Source: a virus
IMG/VR virus record: IMGVR_UViG_3300024518_003383
Coordinates: 1-62,400 of that record
Length of the DNA stretch: 62,400 bases
Direction: 5' to 3' (one strand)
The notes below the pieces were generated by a model. It saw only the letters and a program-made list of their open reading frames with translations. It had not been told where the DNA came from and did no database searches. This document shows, one piece after another, positions 7,251-15,608 of the stretch (the stretch's first letter is position 1; each line of letters opens with the position of its first letter). The translations under genes and the position numbers were made by a program.

Positions 7251-7832
7251 ATGGCGGGTGCAGGCATTGACCGGGGGCCTGCACCCGCCGGCGTCCTCTC
7301 CATCGACCCCGCGAGCAAGTGCGGGTGGGCGATGTGGACCGGCGGCCGACTATTCCGGCTCGGGACGTGGAAGCTCTCCAGCGGGAAGCCGCTCGAACTT
7401 CGCTTTCGCCAAGTAGCGAAGCACGTCGCGCGGGCCGTCGGAGAACTACAGCACGCAAGCGGCGGCCGCGTCGTCGTCGCGTTTGAGGAAGCCCCGTTCA
7501 ACACGACCGGCATCGACTCGACCATGTCCGCCTATGGACTGCGAGCCCTGCTCATGGTCACGTGTGCGGAGCAGCGGGTCCGCTACCTTCGGATCAACGT
7601 CAGCACGGCGAAGAAGAGCGCGACCGGATACGGCGACGCACACAAGGCGGAGATCATCGCCGCGATCTCCAAACGATTTTCGATCCCGAAACTGTCCGAC
7701 GATGAAGCCGACGCTGTCGCGGTTGGCATCGTAGCCCACGAGCGGTTGGGCCTAACACTCACAACCCCAGCAATCGAGCCGCTCCCCCGGTTGCCACGAC
7801 CACCGAAGAAGAAACGGAAGGCCAAACGATGA
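7251..7832 (+). CDS. RuvC-like Holliday-junction resolvase
   Basis: A 193-residue protein with a RuvC/RNase-H fold pattern: SIDPASKCGWA (Asp19) on the first strand, VVVAFEEAP (Glu near 79), and a C-terminal DDEADAVAVG acidic pair. Together these give the metal-binding D-E-D-D set. Family members cut four-way junctions during recombination and resolve branched DNA before packaging. A very basic C-terminal tail (KKKRKAKR) should aid DNA binding. It starts one base after the transglycosylase stop and overlaps the next gene by four bases. Confidence 0.82.
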   Translation: MAGAGIDRGPAPAGVLSIDPASKCGWAMWTGGRLFRLGTWKLSSGKPLELRFRQVAKHVARAVGELQHASGGRVVVAFEEAPFNTTGIDSTMSAYGLRALLMVTCAEQRVRYLRINVSTAKKSATGYGDAHKAEIIAAISKRFSIPKLSDDEADAVAVGIVAHERLGLTLTTPAIEPLPRLPRPPKKKRKAKR

Positions 7833-8626
7833 CGACGAAGAAGAAAACGAGCAAGCCAAAAGCCCCGAAGAAGAAAAGCGCGAAGAAGGAGTCCCGCAAG
7901 TCCAGGGCGTCGAAGGAAGAGAACGAACGCCAGGCGGATGTGTTGGCCGAAGTCGTGGACGCTGGCCACGGGGACTATACGGGCACGGTCGCGCCAGACG
8001 AGGACGGGCACGGGTTCATGGGCCGCGTGTATCGTGTCGAGCACGGTGGGGAGGTCCCCGCTCGTGGTCCGGAAGTCTACGCGACCGGCCTTGTCCCCAC
8101 GCGCGACGATGTCGAGACCTTGATCCGAGCGTGGACGAAGTCGCATTCCGAGCACCTCGCCGAAGTCGAGCGCGTTTCCAACAAGCTACGGGCGGAGACG
8201 TTCGAGTTCGTCAACTCGATCGAGTCGGAGATCATCGAAGAGGAAGGGAAGCTGGCAAAGTTGAAAGCCAAGACATCGGAGCACAAGGCGAACATCCAAG
8301 CCTTGCACACGACGCGACGAGAATACCTCGCACGCGCGAACGACCCGCAACTGGAATTCAGTTTCTCCGGGCTCGCACCTTCGGCCGTCGCACCGGAGCC
8401 GGAGAAAGACTCGCCCGAAGCCCCCACGGCGAATGATTCTCTGGTGGTGTTGACCCCGGCGAAGGCGTCGAAGTTGATCGCCGCGACAGCGGACGTTGAA
8501 ACGTTGGAAGCGTGGCGGTGCGTTGAACTAGACCAGGACGACGTCCGCGAGGACGTCCTGGGCGAGATTGACACGCGGATCGACGAGATAGCGATCAGCC
8601 GCGAGACGAACACCAACGTAAACTAG
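7829..8626 (+). CDS. Unknown protein with lysine-rich N-terminus and coiled-coil middle
   Basis: 265 residues: a Lys/Ser/Pro-rich first 45 residues likely disordered and DNA- or RNA-binding, a folded-looking part (about 50-100), a charged helical stretch rich in Glu and Lys (about 100-175) typical of coiled coil, then an acidic C-terminus. No family is recognised. ATGA overlap with the RuvC-like gene points to co-translation, so a helper role in recombination is plausible but unproven. Confidence 0.75.
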   Translation: MTTKKKTSKPKAPKKKSAKKESRKSRASKEENERQADVLAEVVDAGHGDYTGTVAPDEDGHGFMGRVYRVEHGGEVPARGPEVYATGLVPTRDDVETLIRAWTKSHSEHLAEVERVSNKLRAETFEFVNSIESEIIEEEGKLAKLKAKTSEHKANIQALHTTRREYLARANDPQLEFSFSGLAPSAVAPEPEKDSPEAPTANDSLVVLTPAKASKLIAATADVETLEAWRCVELDQDDVREDVLGEIDTRIDEIAISRETNTNVN

Positions 8627-8650
8627 CAGAGAAGCACGAAAGCCAACCCC

Positions 8651-9721
8651 ATGAGCACGACCCCCTTCGACCCCCGCTTCCTCCCCTTCGACCAGCGCGC
8701 GGTGCTGGCCATCCTTCAAACAGACCCGAGCAACATCGCGGGGAGGATCCGGGTCGTCGGGACTACCGTCGACCTCGCGGCGAGGGCAATCGTCGGGGAC
8801 CCGATCGCCGTCCCCGCCTTCGGGCAACTGGTCCACGCGGGTGTCGTGTCCATCGACGGGGACGACATCGTGATCCCCCCGCCGATGCGCAACGGCTCGA
8901 ACGGTCGGAGCGCCGAAGCGTCGGAGCGGGCGGCAAGCTTGCGCGGCGCGATGGCGACGGCGCTCGCGGAACACCACCACGCCTTCACGGGTTGGGCGCT
9001 CGACTATGCGGTCGAGCGATGCGAGCAGGGCAGGGCCGATCCCGTGCTCGGGTCGTGCGAACCGGCAGACGCCGCGAAGTGTCTCGCCGGCGCTGTCAAG
9101 CATGCGCTAGCAGGGGCGCTCCATTGCAAGGTCTTCGAGATCTTCTCGAATAGGAACTGGCCCGAGACACAACGCCGATACCTAGGAAGGGCGACGGAGT
9201 CGAACTCGCCGCTCACGGTCGAAGACGTGCGACTGGTCGCGCGTTACTACATCGACACGCGGGCGCTACTGAAGGGGATCGCGGAAGACCCGGTCACGGA
9301 CGACTTTCGATCGGCGATCTTCGTGTTGGGCCGGAAGGGGTACAAGCCGGAACACTTCCGGACCGTAATCGACGCGAAGGTCCGCGAGGCCATGAAGGAC
9401 CCGAGCAAGGCGCGGTGGGTGAACTGGCCCACGATGTTCTCTCCAAAAAACTTCCCAAAGTCGCTGTCGATGGCCAACGCGATGCGGGCCGATGTCGAGC
9501 AGGAGAAACGAGCACGGGACCGCGAGCCGTCCGGTGAGGCCGCGAGCCGCGTCGACAATAGAGAACCCGAGTGGAAGGCACCGTGCGAGGTAGTCGAAGA
9601 AGAACCCCGGGAGGTCGACGCGTCCGCACTTGACGGGCTCGTCGGTGGTCTCGCCGCGGAGAAGTCGGCACCGAAGGCGATCACCCGGGCGTCCGTGCTC
9701 GATGGGGAGGGCGGACAGTGA
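8651..9721 (+). CDS. Unknown protein, possible replication-organiser
   Basis: A 356-residue protein with no certain family. Residues about 1-80 alternate hydrophobic and polar like a winged-helix region. Residues 180-285 form a helical block (VARYYIDTRALLKG, then RTVIDAKVREAM and WVNWPTMFSPKNF) that resembles the C-terminal parts of some phage replication-organiser proteins. Its size and place after recombination genes fit that idea, but no ATPase or helicase motif exists. It starts with GAAAGCCAACCCC-ATG. Confidence 0.6.
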   Translation: MSTTPFDPRFLPFDQRAVLAILQTDPSNIAGRIRVVGTTVDLAARAIVGDPIAVPAFGQLVHAGVVSIDGDDIVIPPPMRNGSNGRSAEASERAASLRGAMATALAEHHHAFTGWALDYAVERCEQGRADPVLGSCEPADAAKCLAGAVKHALAGALHCKVFEIFSNRNWPETQRRYLGRATESNSPLTVEDVRLVARYYIDTRALLKGIAEDPVTDDFRSAIFVLGRKGYKPEHFRTVIDAKVREAMKDPSKARWVNWPTMFSPKNFPKSLSMANAMRADVEQEKRARDREPSGEAASRVDNREPEWKAPCEVVEEEPREVDASALDGLVGGLAAEKSAPKAITRASVLDGEGGQ

Positions 9722-9921
9722 CGACTCAGAGGGCGGTCTGGATTCAGTGCGACGGGTGCGAGATATCGCAGTCTCCGTGCGATTTGAGCGCAAGGACGCG
9801 AGCCCAGGCGGCGCTAACTTGCGAACCCGGATGGCGTCTTTACGTCATGGTCCCCGGACGCGAAAGGCCCGTCGACCTCTGCCCCGACTGTGCCGAGGAA
9901 GCGAAGGAGGGCGGACAGTGA
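9718..9921 (+). CDS. Small zinc-ribbon protein
   Basis: A 67-residue protein with CDGC near residue 11 and CPDC near residue 55, a two-knuckle zinc ribbon. It starts at GTG overlapping the previous stop (GTGA) and ends in a GTGA overlap with the next gene, so all three are translationally coupled. Function unknown. Confidence 0.75.
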   Translation: MTTQRAVWIQCDGCEISQSPCDLSARTRAQAALTCEPGWRLYVMVPGRERPVDLCPDCAEEAKEGGQ

Positions 9922-10394
9922 CCGCATACCTAGTCAGGCCACCGGCCGACCGCGCGGACGTGAAGGGCGACCCGCTCGTCGACAGGCTAACAGCCTACGC
10001 GTGCGTTCTCGAACGCATCGAGGGCGAGTTGCGGTCCGCCTACTATCACAACAGGGGGAAGAAGAAGGCCAACCGCTTCGACGGGTTCTTCTTCTCCGGA
10101 GCGGACGGGTCCGTGTTGGCGACCTCACTCGGGGGCCGCGTCTATCAGGGCGGGCAGGTCGTGCAGCAGAGCGCGGGCGAATATATCCAGGTCCAGCGAG
10201 ACGCCGTCGTCTACCTGTACCGGTGCGCGGCGTGGGCTCGATTCCACATCGCAAACAAGCTGCACCGGGCTGGCTTCGACACAAGCCCGCCGCGCGTGCC
10301 CGACACCGAAGGATGTCCAAAGCGCGTTGCGGTGGCTTACGAAGCTTGCAAGCGGGCCGCGGAAGAAGAACTGGCCGCGGCCGGCTTCGTATGA
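9918..10394 (+). CDS. Unknown early protein
   Basis: A 158-residue protein with no recognised domain. A GGKKK-like basic patch is followed by FDGFFFSGADG and a long helix containing YLYRCAAWARFHIANKL. It reads from GTG in a coupled GTGA overlap. Its stop is two bases before the TTGAC dyad of the next promoter. Confidence 0.7.
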   Translation: MTAYLVRPPADRADVKGDPLVDRLTAYACVLERIEGELRSAYYHNRGKKKANRFDGFFFSGADGSVLATSLGGRVYQGGQVVQQSAGEYIQVQRDAVVYLYRCAAWARFHIANKLHRAGFDTSPPRVPDTEGCPKRVAVAYEACKRAAEEELAAAGFV

Positions 10395-10395
10395 T

Positions 10396-10424
10396 TTGAC
10401 GGTGCGTCAAGTCGGCGCTACTGT
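10396..10424 (+). promoter_or_regulatory. Promoter/operator TTGACG-N17-TACTGT with TTGAC-N5-GTCAA dyad
   Basis: TTGAC (10396-10400) and GTCAA (10406-10410) form the dyad; TACTGT is a good TANNNT -10 after a 17-nt spacer. The bases GTCAAGTCGGCGC also occur at the promoter of the only reverse-strand gene. It should drive the small regulator operon below. Confidence 0.7.
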
Positions 10425-10457
10425 CCGACTGCAACCCCAAACGGAAGAGCCAACCCC

Positions 10458-10670
10458 ATGAGCTTTGAAAAGTACCCCCTGCCCGCCGGCGCGGAGTGGG
10501 ACCCGGAAACTAACGCGGTTTACCTGAATCGGAAGCAGGACACCGTATTCACGTATCGCCTCGGCGGGCGAGTACACGTATCGGTGGCTTCCGCGGCCGT
10601 CTCCTGCTCCGTCGCCATCGACCACCGGATCGTCCTCCATGTCCTCGCCCGTGCTGGTGTGCTGACATGA
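10458..10670 (+). CDS. Small unknown protein, first gene of the regulator operon
   Basis: A 70-residue protein: an N-terminal half that looks beta-rich (NAVYLNRKQDTVFTYRL) and a hydrophobic C-terminal end. It begins after GAAGAGCCAACCCC and follows the strongest TTGAC promoter, so it should be the first early product of this transcript. No family recognised. Confidence 0.7.
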   Translation: MSFEKYPLPAGAEWDPETNAVYLNRKQDTVFTYRLGGRVHVSVASAAVSCSVAIDHRIVLHVLARAGVLT

Positions 10671-10729
10671 ACAAACCCGAGAACATCCCGACGGACCTAT
10701 TTGTCCGACAGTATCCGGGGAGCACATGA
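10667..10729 (+). CDS. Candidate 20-residue micro-protein
   Basis: An open frame MNKPENIPTDLFVRQYPGST that begins in an ATGA overlap with the preceding gene and ends in an ATGA overlap with the XRE regulator. The exact nesting between two coupled genes suggests it is translated, either as a small protein or to carry ribosomes to the regulator start. Confidence 0.5.
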   Translation: MNKPENIPTDLFVRQYPGST

Positions 10730-11001
10730 GCGCGAGCCCGATAGATACCGCGATCGGGAAGACCGTCCGGCAGGCCAGGCGGGAAGCGGAGTACACCCAG
10801 CGGGAACTCGCGGAGCGTATCGGCGTGGACCATTCCTTGATCTCCCTCATGGAGTCGGGACGGAGGACCATCGCCGCAGGGACGCTCTTCGAGATCGCGG
10901 ACGCGTGCGGGTGGAAGCCGTGGGTCTTCGTGTGGGTGGCCGCCAAGTATCTGAAGCGCCCGGACCGGCGCGACGTTGACCGATCTAAAATGAAGCCGTG
11001 A
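10726..11001 (+). CDS. XRE-family helix-turn-helix regulator
   Basis: A 91-residue protein whose residues 13-68 form a lambda-repressor-like domain (TQRELAERIGVDHSLISLME is the helix-turn-helix). No dimerisation or peptidase domain follows, so it is Cro-sized. Lying 300 bp after the TACTGT promoter with its TTGAC-N5-GTCAA dyad, it is the best candidate to bind that dyad; the link is inference. Its start overlaps the micro-ORF stop. Confidence 0.85.
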   Translation: MSASPIDTAIGKTVRQARREAEYTQRELAERIGVDHSLISLMESGRRTIAAGTLFEIADACGWKPWVFVWVAAKYLKRPDRRDVDRSKMKP

Positions 11002-11041
11002 CTGCGGCAAGCCAACCCCAAACAAACGAAAGCCCAACCCC

Positions 11042-11317
11042 ATGAGCAAACGAAAGCCAAGCCGACCCAACAGGGCGGCCCGACGCGCCGCGGATACGGC
11101 GGTACGGAAAGCGCTACGGCAGACAAGCAAGGCGCGCGGCCCGATGACGGACGCGCTCGTCGACGCGCTGCGAGACCTGAAGGGGTGGCCGGACCTCCCG
11201 CACGCCGACGCGTGCCGCATCCTGGCCACCGACGACGACGTGGCCCGCTCCGTCATCGACCACGCGAACAAACTAGGGAAACTCGACGGGAACTTCGAGG
11301 AAGCGGGGGCGTCATGA
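11042..11317 (+). CDS. Small basic unknown protein
   Basis: A 91-residue protein with a strongly basic first third (KRKPSRPNRAARRAA) and a helical remainder. A doubled start word (GCCAACCCC, then GCCCAACCCC) precedes the ATG. It could bind nucleic acid, but no domain is recognised. ATGA overlap with the methyltransferase gene. Confidence 0.7.
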   Translation: MSKRKPSRPNRAARRAADTAVRKALRQTSKARGPMTDALVDALRDLKGWPDLPHADACRILATDDDVARSVIDHANKLGKLDGNFEEAGAS

Positions 11318-12138
11318 GCGGCGGCTATCTTCCCGGCATGGAACCGGACCCCGTCGACAACGAGCGCGATCGGGACCTGAACGTGGACCGCACACCTATC
11401 CCCGTGGCGTCGCAGATCTTGACGCGCGTTGCCGAAGTATATGGGCCAGAGGTGTTCGCCAACGTTATTGACGCGGGATGCGGCGAGGGCGGGTGGGGAC
11501 GTGCTCTCAGGCCGTTGGTGTGCGGATCCCAAAGCGTGGGCATGGACGTTCGCGAGGAAGCGATGGACCACGCGCGCCGGAACTACGACGCGGCACACCG
11601 GCTCGCGTTCAACGTCGACAACGCGCGCCGCGTGACGAAGGGAGTCACGGCCGTTATCGGGAACCCCCCATTCTCCGTCAAGGATGCGAGCGGGAAGAAG
11701 ACGACGCTCTTCCCGTCCTTCGTCCGCGATGCTGTCGCGGTCGTGGAGCCCGGGGGGATCGTTTGCTTCCTCGCGCTGGACGATCTCGGGCAACGCGGCG
11801 GGGCCACCCGCCGGCTGTTCTCCGAACTCCCGCCGAACGCATGTTTCCGGATCACGGGCGCCGTCGGTTTCCGCGGGCCCCACCGCGAGGACATCGACGG
11901 GAGCGGGTCCACGGACCAGCGATCCTATTGCGCGTGGGTATGGAAGGCGGACGGAGACGGCGGGACCGTGCCCGGTACCGTGTGCAGTCGCCACCTACTC
12001 ACGAGCGAGGACGACCCGAAGGAGGACGAAGCAAAACAAGCGAAGTTCCCGGTCCCCGGTTGGCACGCGGAGAACCTTCCCGAACTCCCGCTGGATTGCC
12101 GTCGGTGGATCCACATCCCGGGGACTGAAACACCATGA
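11314..12138 (+). CDS. SAM-dependent DNA methyltransferase (N6-adenine type)
   Basis: A 274-residue protein with motif I VIDAGCGEGGWGRAL near residues 52-66 (SAM pocket) and motif IV IGNPPFS near 115-121 (catalytic NPPF). This I-then-IV order is typical of gamma-class adenine methyltransferases. No target-recognition or nuclease domain is visible, so it is an orphan enzyme, probably protecting phage DNA or modifying regulation. The ATGA-coupled start is given. An alternative ATG at 11338 has a TATCTT box exactly 6 nt upstream and could initiate a leaderless mRNA from an internal promoter. Confidence 0.8.
   Translation: MSGGYLPGMEPDPVDNERDRDLNVDRTPIPVASQILTRVAEVYGPEVFANVIDAGCGEGGWGRALRPLVCGSQSVGMDVREEAMDHARRNYDAAHRLAFNVDNARRVTKGVTAVIGNPPFSVKDASGKKTTLFPSFVRDAVAVVEPGGIVCFLALDDLGQRGGATRRLFSELPPNACFRITGAVGFRGPHREDIDGSGSTDQRSYCAWVWKADGDGGTVPGTVCSRHLLTSEDDPKEDEAKQAKFPVPGWHAENLPELPLDCRRWIHIPGTETP
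11326..11331 (+). promoter_or_regulatory. TATCTT box 6 nt before an internal ATG (11338)
   Basis: TATCTT-CCCGGC-ATG has the same form as TACGTT-CCCGGC-ATG at 19997-20011. It may be an internal leaderless promoter for the methyltransferase. Confidence 0.4.
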
Positions 12139-12443
12139 GCAAGATCGACGAGATCAAGTCGCGGTCCGACGGGTGGCTAACGCCCGGCGGCGGCGATTCA
12201 TGGGAGCGGCCGAAGGACGACGCGGTCTTCCTCCTTCTCATGCTCCAGGCGCGGGTGTCGATGCTGCTCCAACTGAACAGCACGATCCCGGAACCGCACG
12301 ACCTATGCCCGAAGTGCGCGGGGTATATGTGGGGACGGCCGAGTCTCCCGGACGGTGCGAGGAATCACCACGGCGGGGTCCAAGACTACACGCGGCGGAT
12401 GTGCTCCGAGTGTGGACACATCCGAACGGAGCCGGAAGAATGA
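12135..12443 (+). CDS. Zinc-ribbon protein
   Basis: A 102-residue protein with CPKC near residue 58 and CSEC near 93, a treble-clef-like pair, after a helical N-terminal half. Start and stop both overlap neighbouring genes as ATGA. A nucleic-acid-binding adaptor is possible; no family identified. Confidence 0.75.
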   Translation: MSKIDEIKSRSDGWLTPGGGDSWERPKDDAVFLLLMLQARVSMLLQLNSTIPEPHDLCPKCAGYMWGRPSLPDGARNHHGGVQDYTRRMCSECGHIRTEPEE

Positions 12444-12817
12444 GCACGCGAGAAGAACTCGAAGCGCTAGGCCGCCGCGCTGTCGCTTGCAAGGGGTGGC
12501 GGTGGATCGAGGGGACGATCGACACCAACGGGGACGTCGTCGCGGTCGCACTCGACAACGGATATGTGGAGATGGCGTCTGTAGCCCAACCCGACGGCGA
12601 GCGGTATCCGCCCGACTTCTCCATGGCGGCCTCGCGGGGTTGTCTTCTCGAACTCGTCCGCCAGGCATACGGAGATCCGTATATAGAAGCGCAGCCCGCG
12701 GTGGCTGAAGGGTTGTGGCTTTGGCGTGTGTCCATTCGAGGGGACTCGCGGCGCGACGACTTTTGGTATCCATCTGAAGCTGAGGCGCTCGTCGCAGCAC
12801 TAGAGGCCGCACCATGA
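12440..12817 (+). CDS. Unknown small protein
   Basis: A 125-residue protein with alternating beta and helical segments (GWRWIEG, DVVAVALDNGYVEMASV, then LWLWRVSIRG). The layout resembles small phage accessory proteins of unknown role. Coupled by ATGA to both neighbours. Confidence 0.7.
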   Translation: MSTREELEALGRRAVACKGWRWIEGTIDTNGDVVAVALDNGYVEMASVAQPDGERYPPDFSMAASRGCLLELVRQAYGDPYIEAQPAVAEGLWLWRVSIRGDSRRDDFWYPSEAEALVAALEAAP

Positions 12818-13044
12818 GCAGACCGAAGGCAGAACACGAGAACGACCGGAAACTATCGGCGCTCGCCGGCACGTTCGAGGAAGGGTCACACGCGGGCAAG
12901 GCCGAAGCCGTCGCGCTGTTTCTCGAAGCGCTCGACGAAGAAGGGGCCACGGTGGACACGCTCCGGGCCAGACTCCTTTCCTACGCTCGACGGCTTCGGC
13001 TTCGAGTGGCCAACCCTACACACCAGAAAGAGCCAACCCCATGA
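12814..13044 (+). CDS. Unknown small helical protein
   Basis: A 76-residue, charged, helical protein. Its last codons contain the start word of the next gene (AAAGAGCCAACCCC), so the following initiation signal lies inside this coding sequence. No domain recognised. Confidence 0.65.
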   Translation: MSRPKAEHENDRKLSALAGTFEEGSHAGKAEAVALFLEALDEEGATVDTLRARLLSYARRLRLRVANPTHQKEPTP

Positions 13045-14126
13045 CACACGACGAACAACCTAGGAACGCGGTCGAAGCACTGAAGACGATCGCACACATG
13101 ACGAACGGCCACTTCAGCGTGCTGCACAAGGCAGACGGCGAGGCGGTCGCAGTGCTCGGGATCGCTATCGCGGACCACATCGAGTCAGGGGCCCCCCTGT
13201 TCTCCCGGCGCGTCAAGGTGTCCGGCTTCGTCCCTGGCGTTGACGACTCGACGGCGGACACCGTGAAGGCGAGCCCCGCCCGTCGAGCCCCGCGAACGGA
13301 AGAGGACACCAAACGCGAGGACTTGATCGCATTCGAGCATGAGATGCGGATGGTCCTCTTCAAACTGTCCAACGTCCGGATCGAGTGCCCTACATCGGAG
13401 GGGATCACGAAGGCACGGGAGAGCTTGGGTCGGGCACGCCTCGCGGTCGAGTCCTTCTACCAAAGCGAACCCCGCAAGGCCTCGCTCGATGTTCACGACG
13501 CGCGCGGCGTTGCGGCTATCGAAGCACTCCAAGGGCTCACAGGGAAGTTCGCCACGCTCGACTATAAAAACGACAGCCACAGCATAGAGGCGCTATCGGC
13601 GATCATCTACGCGAAACAAGACGCGATCCGACGCGATTGGGACTCCGCGCTCGCGTCCGCCCGGGACTACAGACAGAACATGGGAGACGCCGAAGCGGAG
13701 CACGCGAGACGGCTAGCCGTTCTACATGAGACGGTCGCACAAGCGATCGACGCCTTGACGGAGTGCGCCGGGTACGATGTCGACGCGCCGTCGGATCTGG
13801 AGAAGATCGCAGCGCTCCGCGATGTGGCCAAGCAGCGGATGGAACATCGCGTGGCGAAGGCGGTGAAGGACGCGCTCGAAGAGGCGAGGGAGAACGGAGA
13901 CGTGCCTACGCGGACGGTTGAAGATGCCGCGCAGGGAGGGGACCCCGGTGCGTTCGTTTCCGGGATGCGCAGGGCCGCCGTGCTCGTTGGCGAGACGATG
14001 CGCGAGAAACACATGAAGACGCGATGGCAGTCGACAGACCTTCGGGACATCGCCCGGATCCTCGTCACGGAGATCGATAAAGAAGCGCTGGGGTTCGCGG
14101 AGAAAGGGGCCGGCTCCGATGCGTGA
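13041..14126 (+). CDS. Unknown 361-residue helical protein
   Basis: Mostly alpha-helical, with a long charged segment (about 85-290) suggesting coiled coil or helical repeats. Near residues 15-52 an MTNGHFSVLHKADGEAVAV stretch may form a small domain. No enzymatic motif is seen. Start word AAAGAGCCAACCCC precedes the ATG. It overlaps the DnaA-like gene by 8 bases, hinting at a joint role, perhaps in replication; this is inference. Confidence 0.7.
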   Translation: MTHDEQPRNAVEALKTIAHMTNGHFSVLHKADGEAVAVLGIAIADHIESGAPLFSRRVKVSGFVPGVDDSTADTVKASPARRAPRTEEDTKREDLIAFEHEMRMVLFKLSNVRIECPTSEGITKARESLGRARLAVESFYQSEPRKASLDVHDARGVAAIEALQGLTGKFATLDYKNDSHSIEALSAIIYAKQDAIRRDWDSALASARDYRQNMGDAEAEHARRLAVLHETVAQAIDALTECAGYDVDAPSDLEKIAALRDVAKQRMEHRVAKAVKDALEEARENGDVPTRTVEDAAQGGDPGAFVSGMRRAAVLVGETMREKHMKTRWQSTDLRDIARILVTEIDKEALGFAEKGAGSDA

Positions 14127-14526
14127 GTGGAGCGGCCGCGCGGTTGAGTTCGTCTCGCGGGCGTCGGCGCATGTGTGCGCGCTGGCCTACGTCCGGCCCC
14201 AAGAAATGTACAGCAGCAGCCGACACCGACGCCACTCGCGGGCGCGGATGGTCGTCTGGTGGATACTCCGGGAGATCGGCATGTCCTACCCCAAGATCGG
14301 GGAGGCGTTCCGGAGACACCACACGACAGTTATCCATGGCGTGCGCGAGGTCGAAGAGTCGATCGCCCACGGCGGATGGGCGGCAGACGCTGTCGACCTC
14401 GTCTGCTCACAGGCCTTCGTCGGTTCTCCAGGCGTCGACCCTTACAGCGGCCCCGCGATGCTACTGCAGGACAGTGCCCCTACTTTCGACAATCTCGCGC
14501 GGGTGTCTCCGCGTGCTAGCATTTGA
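14119..14526 (+). CDS. DnaA domain-IV-like DNA-binding protein
   Basis: A 135-residue protein. Residues about 33-80 (RARMVVWWILREIGMSYPKIGEAF, then RHHTTVIHGVREVEE) closely follow the DnaA C-terminal domain, including the HTTV-H signature that reads the DnaA box. The AAA+ domain of DnaA is absent. It could recognise the phage origin, compete with host DnaA, or act as a transcription regulator. The TTGAC dyad for the next gene overlaps its stop codon. Confidence 0.75.
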   Translation: MREWSGRAVEFVSRASAHVCALAYVRPQEMYSSSRHRRHSRARMVVWWILREIGMSYPKIGEAFRRHHTTVIHGVREVEESIAHGGWAADAVDLVCSQAFVGSPGVDPYSGPAMLLQDSAPTFDNLARVSPRASI

Positions 14527-14537
14527 CGGAGGGTCAA
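14523..14537. promoter_or_regulatory. TTGAC-N5-GTCAA dyad before a zinc-ribbon gene
   Basis: The dyad encloses GGAGG, which also serves as a strong Shine-Dalgarno sequence about 8 nt before the ATG at 14541. TAGCAT (14517-14522) lies directly upstream as a possible -10. Protein binding here could block both transcription and ribosome access. Confidence 0.55.
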
Positions 14538-14540
14538 CCC

Positions 14541-14786
14541 ATGGGAGTTCACCGCGGAAAACTAAGGTGCTGCGAATGCAAACGCAGGCGGCAGACAACA
14601 ACGACGAGCAAGGGCCCGATGTGCAAGCCGTGCAGGACGGTGCTCGACGGGTCCGCCGCCATGAGCGACAAGGCCAGGATCAAGATCGAGCGAGAGAAAC
14701 TCGAAGCCATCGAGCGCAAGGACGCGGAGAACACCGCCCGCGCGCTCGATGCTCTGACCCGCAACCGTGAAGAGGTGTGCGGGTAG
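14541..14786 (+). CDS. Zinc-ribbon protein
   Basis: An 81-residue protein with CCEC and CKPC pairs in the first 36 residues and a basic helical C-terminal half. It starts at ATG after GGAGGGTCAACCC, a variant of the start-associated word. Function unknown. Confidence 0.72.
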   Translation: MGVHRGKLRCCECKRRRQTTTTSKGPMCKPCRTVLDGSAAMSDKARIKIEREKLEAIERKDAENTARALDALTRNREEVCG

Positions 14787-14787
14787 C

Positions 14788-15270
14788 ATGCAACACGACC
14801 GGCAGGTGTCGCCCGGCGATTGCGTCGACCTCCTTCGCCCCGATCCTGAGGGCGACGAGGTCGCGTATCCGAACCGCGCGTTGTCTGTCGTCGTCTACAC
14901 GAAGACGGGTGGGTGGCTCGGGGGATGGGAGCAGCGGTACAAGGACTCGCGGCCAGACCTCGTTTGCTTCCGGCTCGGGTCACTGCCGGACGTTGTCGTC
15001 GCATGGGAGCGCGTCGCAGTCGAGCGCATCCACGACCACGCATCGCTCGGGTTGATCGTGTTCCACTTCAGCGCGCCCCGCTTCGAGTCTCCGGACTATC
15101 TCCATCCGTCGATGCAACGAAGGTTGCTCGCCTTCGACGATTCAACACAACGCGGGGACGTGAAACCCCGCAACGTCACGCGCCTTGGTCGTCCATTCAA
15201 GGACCCCGACGCACCCACCCAGGTCGACCTCTTCGGGTCGGCCGCAACCGAAGAGAAGCCAACCCCATGA
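14788..15270 (+). CDS. Unknown 160-residue protein
   Basis: The first 90 residues look beta-rich (PGDCVDLLRPD, then LSVVVYTKTGGWLGGW). The rest contains HFSAPRFESPDYLHPSMQ. No family recognised. The next gene's start word lies in its last codons. Confidence 0.65.
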   Translation: MQHDRQVSPGDCVDLLRPDPEGDEVAYPNRALSVVVYTKTGGWLGGWEQRYKDSRPDLVCFRLGSLPDVVVAWERVAVERIHDHASLGLIVFHFSAPRFESPDYLHPSMQRRLLAFDDSTQRGDVKPRNVTRLGRPFKDPDAPTQVDLFGSAATEEKPTP

Positions 15271-15608
15271 CAGACGAAGAGACACCAAAAAAGGAACAGA
15301 CCCCGGCGCAAGCCGTGGCGACTATTAGCCAGAGAATCGGCGAGTGCGCGGCGCTTCTTAGCGAGGTGCAAGCCGCTTCGAGTGGAGGGTGGAAGTTGTA
15401 TATTACGTTGGGCACACCCGATGCCGGGCCCGTGAAGGTTCCCTTCGTCCACTCCGAGCGAGTTCTCGACGCGATCGATGTCGCACTGTGCCGATCGCTC
15501 GAAGTCGACCGGCTGTCGTTGTCAGATGCGACCGGGTCGCTACAGTTGCGCGCCACGAGCATGTCCGAAGAACAGCGCAAGGAAGCGGGCGACCATGTCG
15601 AAGGGTAA
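15267..15608 (+). CDS. Unknown small protein
   Basis: A 113-residue acidic protein: an N-terminal charged region, a helix with ISQRIGECAALLSEVQAA, then strands. It begins with GAAGCCAACCCC-ATG and overlaps the following gene by 14 bases. No domain recognised. Confidence 0.65.
   Translation: MTDEETPKKEQTPAQAVATISQRIGECAALLSEVQAASSGGWKLYITLGTPDAGPVKVPFVHSERVLDAIDVALCRSLEVDRLSLSDATGSLQLRATSMSEEQRKEAGDHVEG

Noticed and set aside
10549-11994. Long reverse-strand open frame opposite the regulator and methyltransferase genes
   Set aside because: It lies opposite three well-supported forward genes with clear domains, and GC-rich codon bias commonly opens the complementary frame. No family pattern is seen in it.
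14328-14336. DnaA-box-like TTATCCATG
   Set aside because: It is a single imperfect match inside a coding sequence, with no cluster nearby.
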